A program made the translations under genes and the position numbers. The notes below the pieces were generated by a model, which was given only the letters and a program-made list of their open reading frames with translations, searched no databases and was not told the origin of the DNA. Below, piece by piece: positions 1 through 9,834 of a DNA stretch of 64,000 nt; position 1 is the stretch's first letter, and every line of letters begins with the position of its first letter. Origin of the DNA: Blastocladiella emersonii ATCC 22665 (Eukaryota; Blastocladiomycota; Blastocladiomycetes; Blastocladiales; Blastocladiaceae); assembly GCA_025594325.1 (NCBI GenBank), contig JANHCV010000010.1:992001-1056000 (forward strand), read 5' to 3'.

Positions 1-237
1 TACCCGGCGATCCTCGCGTGCATCGAGAGCGCCGCGCTGGCCGCGGCGACGTGGGACGGCACGGCGTCGACCGCCGTCGTGTGCCACGTCGCGCACCAAG
101 TCCGCGGCGCCGTCAAGGGCGCGATTTGGTACGCCAAGCGCGTCGCGGCCGACGACCCGCGTCTGATCGTGAGCTGCCGCGCCCTCGAGGCGGCCGAGCG
201 GAGTTTCTGGCACATGGCCAACATGGCGCTCATGTAG
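1..237 (+). CDS. 3' end of an unrecognised protein (5' truncated by window edge)
   Basis: Frame 1 is open from the first base to a TAG at 235-237 and gives 78 residues. The stretch is rich in Ala and Val, with aromatic and charged residues spaced as in a helical protein (for example GAIWYAKRVAADDPRL near the middle and FWHMANMALM at the end). The composition looks coding rather than random, but I recognise no family. The next gene is on the other strand and ends at 399, so the two converge with about 160 bp between stops. The start and any upstream exons are outside the window. Confidence 0.5.
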   Translation, partial: YPAILACIESAALAAATWDGTASTAVVCHVAHQVRGAVKGAIWYAKRVAADDPRLIVSCRALEAAERSFWHMANMALM

Positions 238-335
238 CCGACGTTGACGGCGACGCGGCCGCGGCGCGATCGGCGCGCGTCGCGTTGCGGCGAACACCCG
301 GCCTGTACATTCTTTCTCGGCCGTTCTGTACATTC

Positions 336-341
336 TTTATT
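336..341 (-). terminator. AATAAA poly(A) signal of the coiled-coil gene
   Basis: TTTATT on the plus strand reads AATAAA on the minus strand, 58 nt beyond the TAG at 399-401 of the minus-strand coiled-coil gene. Spacing and orientation fit a polyadenylation signal. It is inferred from sequence only. Confidence 0.4.
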
Positions 342-398
342 TATGTCGTGCAACTGTACATCCCATCCTTGCTTCTCCTCACGCCTCCGAGTCGTCTA

Positions 399-2777
399 CT
401 ACTGAGTGCGGCAGTCGCCCGCCGACCCCTGCCCCGCCGCGGGCTCGAGCGGGAGACTCGCCTTGAGGTCAACGCCGCCCTTGGGCAGGATCACCACCTT
501 GCTGGGCGCGCGCGGGAGCGTGCGCGGCCGGGCCGGCGTCGGCGCGGGCGTGCTGCGGTGGTGGTGCGGCGCGTGCGCGTTGCTGCCCGCAGCAGCAGCC
601 AGCGGATTGTCAGGCTCCCACGACCCGGGCGTCGTCTCGCCGGGCTCCATGAACCGGCCCGCGGCAGCCTGCGCGTCGAGCCGGATGACGTGCGGCGTCG
701 CGGCGCGCTTCTTGCTGCCGCCGTTGTTGCGCGCAGCGGGCACCGGCGATGTGATGGCCGTCAGGACCGGCGACGAGGAACGCTGGATCGGCGGTGTCGG
801 CGACGACACGTAGTGGTGCGGGTGCGCGTGCGGGTGCGTATGGTGGCGCGACTGCGGGAGCGGGGTCCACTCGGACGCGGCGGAGGCGGGGGCGGGGGCA
901 CTAGTGCTGATCCCGGCGGCCGCGGCGGCGGCGGCGGCGGCAGCGTGCATGGACCCGGCGCGCGAGGGCGTGGCGGCGGCGCGCGACGCGGGCTTCGGGC
1001 AGTCGCAGTTGGCCTCGAGCTCATCGATGCGGAACCGCAGGCGCGTGATGGTGGTGTTGAGGCGTGCGAGCGCCGTGTCGCGCTGGTACACCTCGTCCTC
1101 GACGGCGCGCAGCTTCCACACCTCGTGCTGCCGCATCATCACCGACGTCTGCATCTTCTTCTTGGCCTGACGCAGGTCCGTCTCGAGCTGCTCGACGCGC
1201 ATCGTCAGGTACCGCACCTTGTGCTCGGTGACGGCCGAGTCCGCGGCCGAGGCATTGTTGGCGCTGCTTCCGCCGTCCACGTCCATGGCGGTGCCCGGGC
1301 TCGCCGCCGCCGTGGCGGTGCGCTGCATGTTCTCGAGCTCGTCGACGCGGAACGCGAGCTCGCGGTTCTCGGACTGCAGTGCGGCGAGCTGCGACTCGAG
1401 GCGCTTGATGTGATCCGTGTGGGCGCGGTCGCTCGAGAGCTGGGTGAGGCGGTACACCTGGCGGCGCAGGCGCTCCGACTCGGCGATCTGGCGGTGCAGC
1501 GTGCGCTCGTGCTCGCGCGCGAGCCGCGCGTTGCGCTCCTCAATGGACCGGCGCTGGTCGTCGACCTCGGACAGCAGCGTCTTGCGGTTGGCCGGGTCGT
1601 CGACGGCGTCGGCCTCGCCGTCCACGTTCTCGTGCAGGGCGCGCTGCAGCGAGCGGATCTGCTCGCGCGCGTCCTCGAGCTGCCCCGTCAGCGTGTCGAC
1701 CTGCAGCTGCGTCTCCTGGTGCTCGGTGCGCAGCGTCGTCAGCTCGTCCACCTGCGACTCGAGCACCTCGACGCGCTCCTCGAGCAGCTCCGCCTCGGCG
1801 TTGCGCGCGCGCGCCGCAGCCACCGCGTCGTCGTACTGCTGCGCCAGCTCGTGCAGCGCGGCCTCGAGCTCGGCGTTCCGGTCCGCGTACTCGCCCACGA
1901 CGTCGGCCGACGCCGACAGCTCGTTGCGGTTGCGCACCAGCGCAAGCTTGTCCTCGGCGAGCCGCTGCTTCTCGGCCTCGAGCTCGGCCACGCGCGCCTT
2001 GAACACCTCGACCTCGGCCTCGCGGCGGCCCAGCCGGTCGCGCGCGTCCGCCAGCTGCCGCACCAGCGTGCGGTCGTCGCGGTCGGTGCGGTCCGCCAAG
2101 TCGTCGTGCCGGCGCCGCCACTCGGCAAGCTGCGTCTCGGCGTCGGCCAGCTGGTCGCGCAGCACGTCCATTTCGGCGGCTAGGTGCCGGTTCTGCAGCC
2201 GCAGGAACCCCGCATCCTCGCCCGCCGCGGCCGGGTCCGTCGACGACGACACGTCCATGGCGTCGTCCATGAGCGGCGGCGGCATCTCGTCAATGAAGGA
2301 CGGCGCCACGCTCGACCGCCGCGACTGGACGTGCGATACCGACGAGCCCGGCGGCGGCGGCGGCTGCTCGAGCGCATCCGCCAGACGCCGGTTCTCGCCG
2401 ACCAGCCGCTCGTTCTCGCGCAGCAGCTCCTCGTTGCTGCGCAGCAGGCTCTGCCCAATGGTCCCGGCCTGCTGGAGCTCTATTCGTGGGTGCGATCCAC
2501 GTTAGCGCCACGATCAGGAATGCACAGATGTGATGGCGGCGGGACACGCACTGTACGTCTGCTCGTACAGCTGGCGCTTGAGGTCACGGACCAGGTGTCT
2601 TAGGTCCATGGCGTCGAGCCGGTTGACGCGCGGCGTGTCGTACGAAGAGTGCCCGGCAGCGCCCGGCGCGGGCGGCGCAGACAGCGGAACCGGCGCCGGC
2701 ATGGCGTCGGCCAGCGGCCGCATCGGCGTCGTCAGTGGCGAGGCGTGGTCCGTCGTCAGATCTTCGTCGCCGAGCAT
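399..2777 (-). CDS. Coiled-coil protein with a CC1-box-like motif (HAP1/TRAK/BICD-type dynein adaptor candidate)
   Basis: Two exons, 2777-2552 and 2479-399, give 768 aa. The 72-nt intron (2480-2551) has donor GTGCGT and acceptor TAG and restores one frame. The start is the ATG at 2777, preceded by CAACCACC. A short disordered N-terminus leads into a helix (residues about 60-75). Right after the splice comes LQQAGTIGQSLLRSNEEL, close to the CC1 box (AAxxGxxLL..N) that binds dynein light intermediate chain in BICD, Spindly, HAP1 and TRAK proteins. A long heptad-rich coiled coil follows (residues about 155-500). The C-terminus is low-complexity (His, Pro, Ala, Ser). The gene is head-to-head with SAC3, with 218 bp between ATGs. 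A role as a cargo or kinetochore adaptor for cytoplasmic dynein is inference from the motif. A generic coiled-coil scaffold is the alternative. Confidence 0.72.
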
Positions 2778-2995
2778 GGTGGTTGATACGTTGCGTTCTC
2801 TGGTGCAGGGTTGAGAGAGAGCGGGGGCACTCGAGCTGTGGGGGCGAGCGACGCCCAAACGCCACGCTCGAGCTGGCGAGGCCACGCCTCGTGACGCGCG
2901 CACTCGGTCGCGCTCGCTCGCCGTCCTCGTCGCCGTCGCCCCGTTCCCCCGCCTCGTTGACGGCGAGGCACCACCATCCCGTCCGCCGGGACACC
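2778..2995. promoter_or_regulatory. Shared divergent promoter, coiled-coil gene and SAC3
   Basis: This is the 218-bp gap between two divergent start codons, so both promoters and 5' leaders must lie here or overlap it. It is GC-rich with no clear TATA box. Both ATGs have a CACC-type context. Confidence 0.5.
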
Positions 2996-5900
2996 ATGCA
3001 ACGCGCCTTCCACTCGAACCTGCGGCCCGTGGCCGGCGCTGGCCCGCCGCCGCCGTCGGGCGCGCCCGTGTCTCAGGCCGGCGCTGGCACCGCCGCCGGC
3101 GCGAAGCGCAAGCGGCCCGTCACCAAGAAGACGGACCTCCCCGCCACGCGCACCAACAGCTTCGCGTTCGACGCGGGGTCCAGCTCGTCTGCGTCCGCGC
3201 CGGCGGGCTGGCCGGCCCCCGGCGCCGCGGGACTCAGGGTGTCGAAGCCGGTCTCGGAGGAGGAGCTGCGCATCCGTATCGCGCGCGCCAACGCGACTGC
3301 CGCCGCTGGCAAGCGGCCGCGGTCGGCGGGACCTGCATCGGCCCGCGCGGCGAGTCCGGCCGACGCTGAGGGCAGCAGCAGCGGCAGCACCAGCGCGAAC
3401 GCCGCCCGGTTCAACCGGTTCACGAACGCGGCTGACGCACACGAGTACAGCATCGTACGTTTGCCTTGTTTGACTGCAGCGTGGAGGCCGTGTCTTACAC
3501 CCGCGCACATCCCTCCCTCCAGCTCAAGGAGATCCGCGCCGAGTACGACAAGAAAGAGTCGGCCGTCGAGAACAAGCGCTCGCTCGCCGACGACTTTATC
3601 GCCGGCACCTGCTCGACCATGTGCTCGCGCTTCGACTTTCTGCGCCGCATCGACCACGGCGAGATTGACCCGCTCGAGCTCGTACGTTGGCGCTCACGAC
3701 TCGCCGCTGCTCAGCTCGCGCCGCCTGTATGCTCACACCACCCACCTCGTCCGCGCGCTGCAAGACCAACGGCCAGCCCGACTACGCCAAGGCCGTCATG
3801 AAGTACTACCGGTCCTCGGCCGGCGCCAACCAGCACCCCGACGATATCCGCACCGAGCCGGCGCTTCTGGTACGTTTTCGCGCACTAAGCGACGCAAACG
3901 AACCTGCGCTGACTTTGCGCGGCGCGTAGGAAACCATCAACTACCTCCTCGGGCTCATTGAGCAGCACGGCTTCGACAACGCGTACCGCTTCGTGCAGGA
4001 CCGCGTCCGCGCCCTGCGCAAGGACGTGACCACGCAGCGGCTCATCTCGGCGGGCGCCGCGACCGTGTACGAGCAGATCGTGCGGTTTCACCTCGTGTCG
4101 TTCCTCCTGTACCCGGCAAGCATGGACTGGGTCCAGGACGTGCAGCAGCTCAACGCGGCGCTGACCCACCTGCTCCACCTGTACGACGCGGGCGCGCCGT
4201 CCGAGCACGAGTTCGAGTTCCGGTGCTACGAGGCCCTCGTCTACTCCCACGAGCCGCACCGCCGCGACGCCCTGTTCCGCGTCCACGCCGCGCGCGCCGA
4301 CGCCGCCAACCGGCACCCGCAGCTCTGGGCCACGGTCCGCCGCCTCGCCCCGCTCATAGGCCTCAGCAGCCCGCTCCCCGCTGCGCACTATATCCCGCAC
4401 GACCTCGCCCGCGTCGTCCGCCTCATGCGCACCGGCCCGCTCGGCCTCGCCGCCGCCGCCGCTATCCACCTCGACCGCGTCCGCCGCGATATCCTGCACG
4501 CGCTCGTCATGTCGGGCAAGACGGCGAGGCCCAAGAAGCCCGCGCCCGGCGCTCCCGCTTCCGCCACCGGCCCGCGCGACGTGAACCTGCTGTCGACCAG
4601 CACGCTCGCGGAACTCACGCGCATGCTCCACTTCGCGTCCGAGGAACAGTGCCGCACCTTCCTCGGCGTGTTCGGCGTCGACGAGTCGGCCGACCGCGCC
4701 GGCCGCCTCATCGTCAACCTCGACTGCAAGGACAACTGGCGCAACGAGGCCATTGCCACCACGAAACCCGCGACCACCAAGTTCCGCCCGCAGTTCATGG
4801 ACAAGCGCGTCCACGCTTCCGCCGGGTTCAGTGTCGCCCACTTTGTCCGGACCGGCCAGGACTCGAGCACCGGCGTCGCGGGCTTCCCGAGCGCGCCACC
4901 TGCCGGTCCTACGGCCGGGTGGAGCCAGTCGTTTGCTCCTCACGCGGCCTCGGCCGCGGCGGCGGCGCCCGTGTTTCCGCCAGCAGCACCGGCTCCCGCG
5001 CCTCCTGCACCCGTCTCGGCGCCTGCAGCAGCATCGACGTTCCCCGGGTTCCCCGGGTTCCCTCCAGCGCCGGCCGCTTCGGTTCCCGCGCCCGCGTTCG
5101 CGGCTCCAGCAGCAGCAGCATCAACCCCGCCGACGACAAGTTTCTTCAACTTCCCCGTGCCAGGGTCGACTGCCGCGACGGCGACGCCCGCCACCACGGC
5201 CGCGCCCGGCGCGCTCCCCGCTGCGCCGAGCATCACCCCGTCGCCGTTTGCCCTCATCAACACGGTCACACCCGCCGCGACTCCGGTCCTGGGGTTTGCA
5301 CAGCCGTTCGGCGGGGCCGCGCAGCAGCAGCCGGCGGCAGCGGCGCCCGGCACCTTCTTCGGTTTCGGGAACCTCGGTGCTCCAGCTCCAGCGCAACCGC
5401 CAGCATCGGCAGCGCCCGTCACACCCGCGTCGACGGCCGAGAGACCAGCAGCGGCCGCGCCAGCAGCGACCTCCGTGTTCAAGTTCGCGTTCACGACCGC
5501 TGCCGCCACCGCTCCCGCAGTCGAGACCCCGCCAGTGGCCGCCTCCGCGGTCCCCGACATGGCGGCGTCGACGGGCAAAAAGTCGGTCTCGTTCGCGTCG
5601 TCCCCGGTCGTCTTCACGCTGCCCGCGCCGCCGTCCGCGACTGCGTCCCCGTCGCCGACGAACGAGACGCCCGCCGCCAACGGATTCTCGCCCGCGCCGC
5701 CACCGGCCCTGTCGCCTGCAGCGCCCACGCAAAAGGCGCCGCCACTCGGCCTCGGGTTCGCGCCCCCGCCCGCGAAACCGCGCGTGCCCGGCGTCGAGAT
5801 CTCGATCCAGACCGAGCCCGTCTCGTTCACCGACGACGCTTCGGACGACGAGGCCGAGCTCGCTCCTGCACCCGTACCCCGTGTGCGGTCATCTTCTCCG

Positions 5901-6848
5901 CCCCCGCGTGAGCCCGAGACGATCGCGCTCGCCGACCTCGTCCGCGCCGCCGCGCTGCGCCGGTCCACGTCGCTGCCGTCGGACCCGCCCGCGAGCCAGC
6001 CGAAACGCCGCCGGCTCCTCGCCGCGTCGATGCGGTCCGTGTCCCCGCCGCCTGACCCCGCGCGCCTCGCGCTCGCCAAGGAGTTTGCCGCGCGCATCGC
6101 GAAACGCGCCGCCCTCGCCGCGTGGCGCGCGGCCGCCCGCAAGCACAAGTGGGACCGCGCGCTGACCCTGCCTGTCCCACTCGAGACGGTGCTGTCGGCG
6201 TCGTCGGACGTGGACCTTGACCCGGCCGCCCTCTACCGCGCGCCATCCCTGTCCGCCGCCGTCACGCGCGCGTGGCTCCCCGCGTGGCACGAGGTCGCAA
6301 AGGTCCTCGCGCGGTTGCAGGCCGTGTCCCGCGCCGCGTACGCGCCGTGGGCGGTGATTGCGGCGGCGAATCACGCGGTGCAGTGTCTCCGCGACTGGTG
6401 CGCCGTGGGCGCGCGGCTCACGGGGCGCAAGGCGACGACGGCGATCCCGGCCATCACGTCGCGCGACGCCGTCCCGCGGACCCCGCACGCGCGGCCGATC
6501 GTGATCCGCATGCTCAAGGACGCGGTCACCGAGTACGCCAAGCCGATGCACCACGACGTCCAGGCCGCCGTCGAGCGCGTCCCCGTGTACAACCTCACGG
6601 TCCCGTTCCACGACATCTTGCTGCCCGTGCTCGACGCGGCGATGCGGGCGCAGATCCAGGGCGGCAACGGCGAGGGCGAGGAGAGCTTGGTCGTCGTGAC
6701 GGGCGCCGAGCTACTCCGCCTGCGCCGCAAGATCCGCGAGCACACGCGCGAGTACCTCGAGTTCGTGAATGCGAGCGGCGACGTGGTCCGCGGGTACATT
6801 GCGGACGCGAGCAAGGCGGAGGCGGAGGCGGAGGGGGAAGCGAGTTGA
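2996..6848 (+). CDS. SAC3: SAC3/GANP family mRNA export factor (TREX-2 scaffold) with FG-type region
   Basis: Four exons (2996-3454, 3523-3681, 3765-3869, 3930-6848) encode about 1213 aa. All three donors are GTACGT. Exon 2 carries the Sac3 signature FIAGTCSTMCSRFDFLRR, exon 3 the following KAVMKYYRSSAG stretch, and exon 4 continues the Sac3/PCI-like helical core (NYLLGLIEQHGFDNAYRF onward) to about residue 500. A long Ala/Pro/Ser region with FGFG, FGG and FNF motifs (about residues 550-760) resembles nucleoporin FG sequence, as in GANP and Sac3 N-termini. The basic C-terminus (about 900-1213) is helical. In the TREX-2 complex Sac3 scaffolds Thp1, Sem1, Sus1 and Cdc31 at the nuclear pore and couples transcription to mRNA export. 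FG motifs lying C-terminal to the core rather than N-terminal are unusual. Confidence 0.88.
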
Positions 6849-6997
6849 GGATATGACACGGAATACAAGTAGCAGTGAATGGTATTGAACATGACTCCTA
6901 GGTGTGGCGCCAGATCAGATCAACCTGTGGCGCGTCGCGCGACGCGTTCCGTCACGCGTCTTCGAGCGGGTCAACGAAAATATTTCGCTCCAGTGTT

Positions 6998-7610
6998 GCA
7001 TTGAGTTGATCTTCATCTCGTACGCATCGGGCACGCACTCGCAACCACCACCACCCGACCCGCGATGCAGCCAGCCGCCGACCTCCCCGTTGTCGCCACC
7101 GCCGCCGCCGCCTTCCTTCCTTCCTTGACGAGCCGGACTCCACACCTCATCTCATCCGAAGTGGAAGACACTGCTTCTGGCTGGCTGGCTGGCTGCCTCG
7201 CGGGCCCGACCTCGACCTCGACCTCCACCGCCCAGTCTTACGTGGAAGACACTGACCTTCTTTCGCCGGACTTGTGTGTGCCCGTAGAACATGCGTCTCA
7301 AGTGGAAGAAGAAGCGCACCCGCCGCCTCAAGCGCAAGCGCAGAAAGATGCGCGCGCGCTCCAAGTAAGCGCACTTCCCCGTAGTCCAACGGGCCCCGGC
7401 CGACCGCCTGGCGCTCCTTGGGTCGCTCGCTCGCTCGCCCTCCCGAGCGCGCGCACCCGCCGTTTTTTCAGCCCCTCCTCGACGCCTCGTTTCCCTCCTG
7501 CACGCTACTCGCCCCCGCCCCCGCCTGCGCACCTCGCTCCTCGCGCGCGGCCGCGCGGCGCGGTAGCGTGCAGCGAGGCCAGCACGCCGCGTGTCGCGCA
7601 CCCTCGCCCC
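6998..7610. repeat. Inverted repeat arm A carrying eL41 copy 1
   Basis: These 613 bp recur in reverse complement at 12372-12984, position p pairing with 19982-p and no indel. The only difference I found is at 7594 (T here, C-equivalent in arm B). The arm covers about 293 bp upstream of the eL41 ATG, the gene, and about 242 bp downstream, so a whole transcription unit was copied. Confidence 0.93.
7291..7368 (+). CDS. RPL41: Large-subunit ribosomal protein eL41, copy 1
   Basis: This 25-codon gene begins MRLKWKKKRT and ends KMRARSK before TAA. It has the length and Arg/Lys pattern of eL41, the smallest eukaryotic ribosomal protein, a single basic helix buried at the subunit interface. It is intronless in the CDS; CCCGTAG just before the ATG could be the acceptor of a 5' leader intron. 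An identical second copy lies inverted at 12614-12691. A gene this short is easily missed by automated callers. Confidence 0.93.
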   Translation: MRLKWKKKRTRRLKRKRRKMRARSK

Positions 7611-7666
7611 AGCACAAACTATAAGTAGATAACCAAGACATTTCCGATGATGAGGGGCGGAATAAC

Positions 7667-9008
7667 CTACTCCGCCTTGAGCCCGTAGTGGTCCCACCAC
7701 CACTCGAGTCGCTTCGCGACCGCCGCTTCATCCTCTTCGTCTGCATCGACATCCCCCCAGGTCGAGGGAGGGACAAAATCGTCCTCTCTCAAGTGGTCAA
7801 GGTACCAGTCAAGAGCAGCGATGTTGTTCTGGGCGCTCGCATGTCTGACAGCCGCTTCCCAAAACGTGGACTCTGGGAAACGTTTCTCGAGATAATCGGG
7901 TTCTGCGTCGTGTTCCCGATCTTGGTCGGAAAAGCCGTCGTCGCCTGGACGAGCACTGTTGCCCGTCGCTGGCGAAGTCTTTGACATGGTTTCCAAGAAC
8001 CAAGCAAGCACGTTGGCGTCGTTGATGAAAATCGCCTTCTCCATCGCGCAGACCCAGAAATCGCGTTTGTCAACGCTAAGTTGGTAGAGAATATCCTCCC
8101 GGAAACGAGAGTTGTAGTCAACACCAAGAAAGCCGCCCCGCCCGTACAGGTCGCTGTCGGTCACATTTTCGAACGTCCACTGCAAAACATGAATGTGCTT
8201 GCGGCGAATTGCGCCTGCAACGAGGTCGTACCAACGCATGTCGGCCTTGAAGGAGTGATAATCGTATTAACCAGGTCGAGGACCTTGAGGCTGCCCGCTT
8301 CCAGCGCAAGCTTCGGAAGTTCGGGCCCGTACTCCAGGGACAAATCGCACTCAACGTCGAGAAGCCAACGCAGCGTGTCGATGTCGTCACGCTCAATTGT
8401 GTGTTTGAGGGCAAGAAATGAAACCTTGACCTCAAGTCCAGCGTGTTCCCACCAATGCACGACCAGCGTGTTCCCACCAATGCACGACCAGCGTGTTCCC
8501 ACCAATGCACGACCTCGGAATGCCCGCCACGGATCGCCTCGTCGACGGCGTGCTCCGTGTAGCTGTTTCGCGTAATGTGCCCATTGTCGTTGAGCCAGTC
8601 GAGCGCAGGAACGAGGCCGTGCGCGGAAACAATGTCAACGAGAAGCAGACGATGCGCGTGATGCTTCTCGCCAATCAAGTCACCCAGCAACTCCATATGC
8701 CCAGCGGCACAAAGCAAGCAAGCATAGAGCTCGGCTTCAGTGGGGTTAGTTGTAGGGCGACGATGCTCGAGCAAAATCTGGCGCAACGCCACGCGCTCTG
8801 GCTCGAGAGCGCGCCAGATGCGAGGGTGAAGCGAGTGGCGGAGGACGACCTTGCGCAGCCGGCGAAGGCCGGGTAGAACGCCCAGCAGAGTGAGCGGGTC
8901 CACGCCGCGACGGTCTTGGAGGGCGACTCGGACAAGGACCTCCTCGATGATTTCATGGGGCAAGGTTGGCATGTTGCGCTGCATTTGCGATAAGTTATGA
9001 CGTGACAT
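7667..9008 (-). pseudogene. Broken F-box-like/ankyrin-type family gene (two frameshifts)
   Basis: The start (ATG at 9008) and opening (NLSQ..., then LPHEIIEEVLVRVALQ) match the intact paralogues at 44581 and 47152. Ankyrin-like helices follow (for example VDEAIRGGHSEVVHWWEHAG). The frame breaks at 8439-8513, where a 25-bp unit is present three times; one copy would keep the frame. Coding then runs in another frame to about 8260 and shifts again into a third frame (MRWYDLVAGAIRRKHIHVL...) that stays open to the TAG near 7667. All segments align in order with the paralogues, so this is one gene with two lesions. It lies inside the eL41 inverted repeat. A sequencing error is possible for the second lesion but unlikely for the repeat expansion. 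Confidence 0.85.
8439..8513. repeat. 25-bp perfect tandem repeat, three copies
   Basis: Copies at 8439-8463, 8464-8488 and 8489-8513 share the unit CAGCGTGTTCCCACCAATGC plus ACGAC. The array lies in the ankyrin-type pseudogene. The two extra copies add 50 bp and shift the frame by two. Confidence 0.95.
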
Positions 9009-9834
9009 TCGCTTCGTGCTACGGCTTGGCAGGGAGCCGAGCTGCGCTGGCCGCACTCGAGACGCTCGAGACGAGCTGTCTCTCTTCATTACAACTGATC
9101 ACATGATAGTTCGGCGCGTCTCCATCTCCCCTCCTCAAGCCTCCTTCAATGAACGACGGACAGTTCGCATGCACCACTCGCAAGCCTACCTGGGCAACCG
9201 AGAATGCTCGTTCAATCTGATGCACAAGGAAAACTACCAAGTCAAAGGCAAGCCGCTGGTCGCAACCAATGTTCGCGTCAGTTCGGGTTCCGCTGACCGT
9301 TGGTCGCTCCTTGCGCTTTGACGGTCGCTCCCTTTTTCGGCAGCCGAGACTCGTAGTCGACCTGCAACTGGGCTTCGTCGTGAGACTCGTCCGCTTCGGG
9401 CCGGGGTTCGGCCGTTTGCTCAGACGGGATCGTGAGCGAGTGTGCCGTGACGAGCTCGAACTGGAAAAAAGTCGCCGAACGCGAGGACATGCAGGCCGCC
9501 AAACGAACGATGGTCGCGGTTCGGGTACGGCGCGTCGAAACGCAAATAAAGAGTGATAGAAGAGCTCAGCACCGACCATGGAGATCGTGACAATGAGGAT
9601 GAAGCACACCTGACAGAAGGAGGCCTCAAGCTCGGCCTTCTGGGATAACTTCATTCCCTGTTCTGTCCTGTTTCAAGCTCTGCGTCCGGGATTGTGATCG
9701 CGAGCACAGTTTTCAGGAGCGCTCACGGCTGTGGTCGTGTCCGGCGTGGCCACGAACGTGTCTCCCATCACGCGTGTATTTCGTCTCCAACTCCCTTGTC
9801 TTCGCTCAATGCAACTTCCAAAAATGCCGCTCTC
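9009..9834. other. Intergenic region; weak minus-strand ORF with one hydrophobic segment
   Basis: This separates the broken ankyrin-type gene from the GPCR. On the minus strand from 9654 an open stretch encodes one membrane-like segment (VCFILIVTISMVGAELFY). Downstream in another frame, ending near 9278, lies a polar acidic stretch. I cannot join them with confident splice sites, so no gene is called. It may be a decayed membrane-protein fragment. Confidence 0.3.

Noticed and set aside
18-2183. 721-codon plus-strand frame over the coiled-coil gene
   Set aside because: Arg/Leu-rich shadow; the minus strand shows heptads, a spliced CC1-like motif and a poly(A) signal.
7065-7628. Long open frames across both eL41 repeat arms
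   Set aside because: Identical in the two arms only because the DNA is duplicated; low complexity, and the known product of the locus is the 25-residue eL41.
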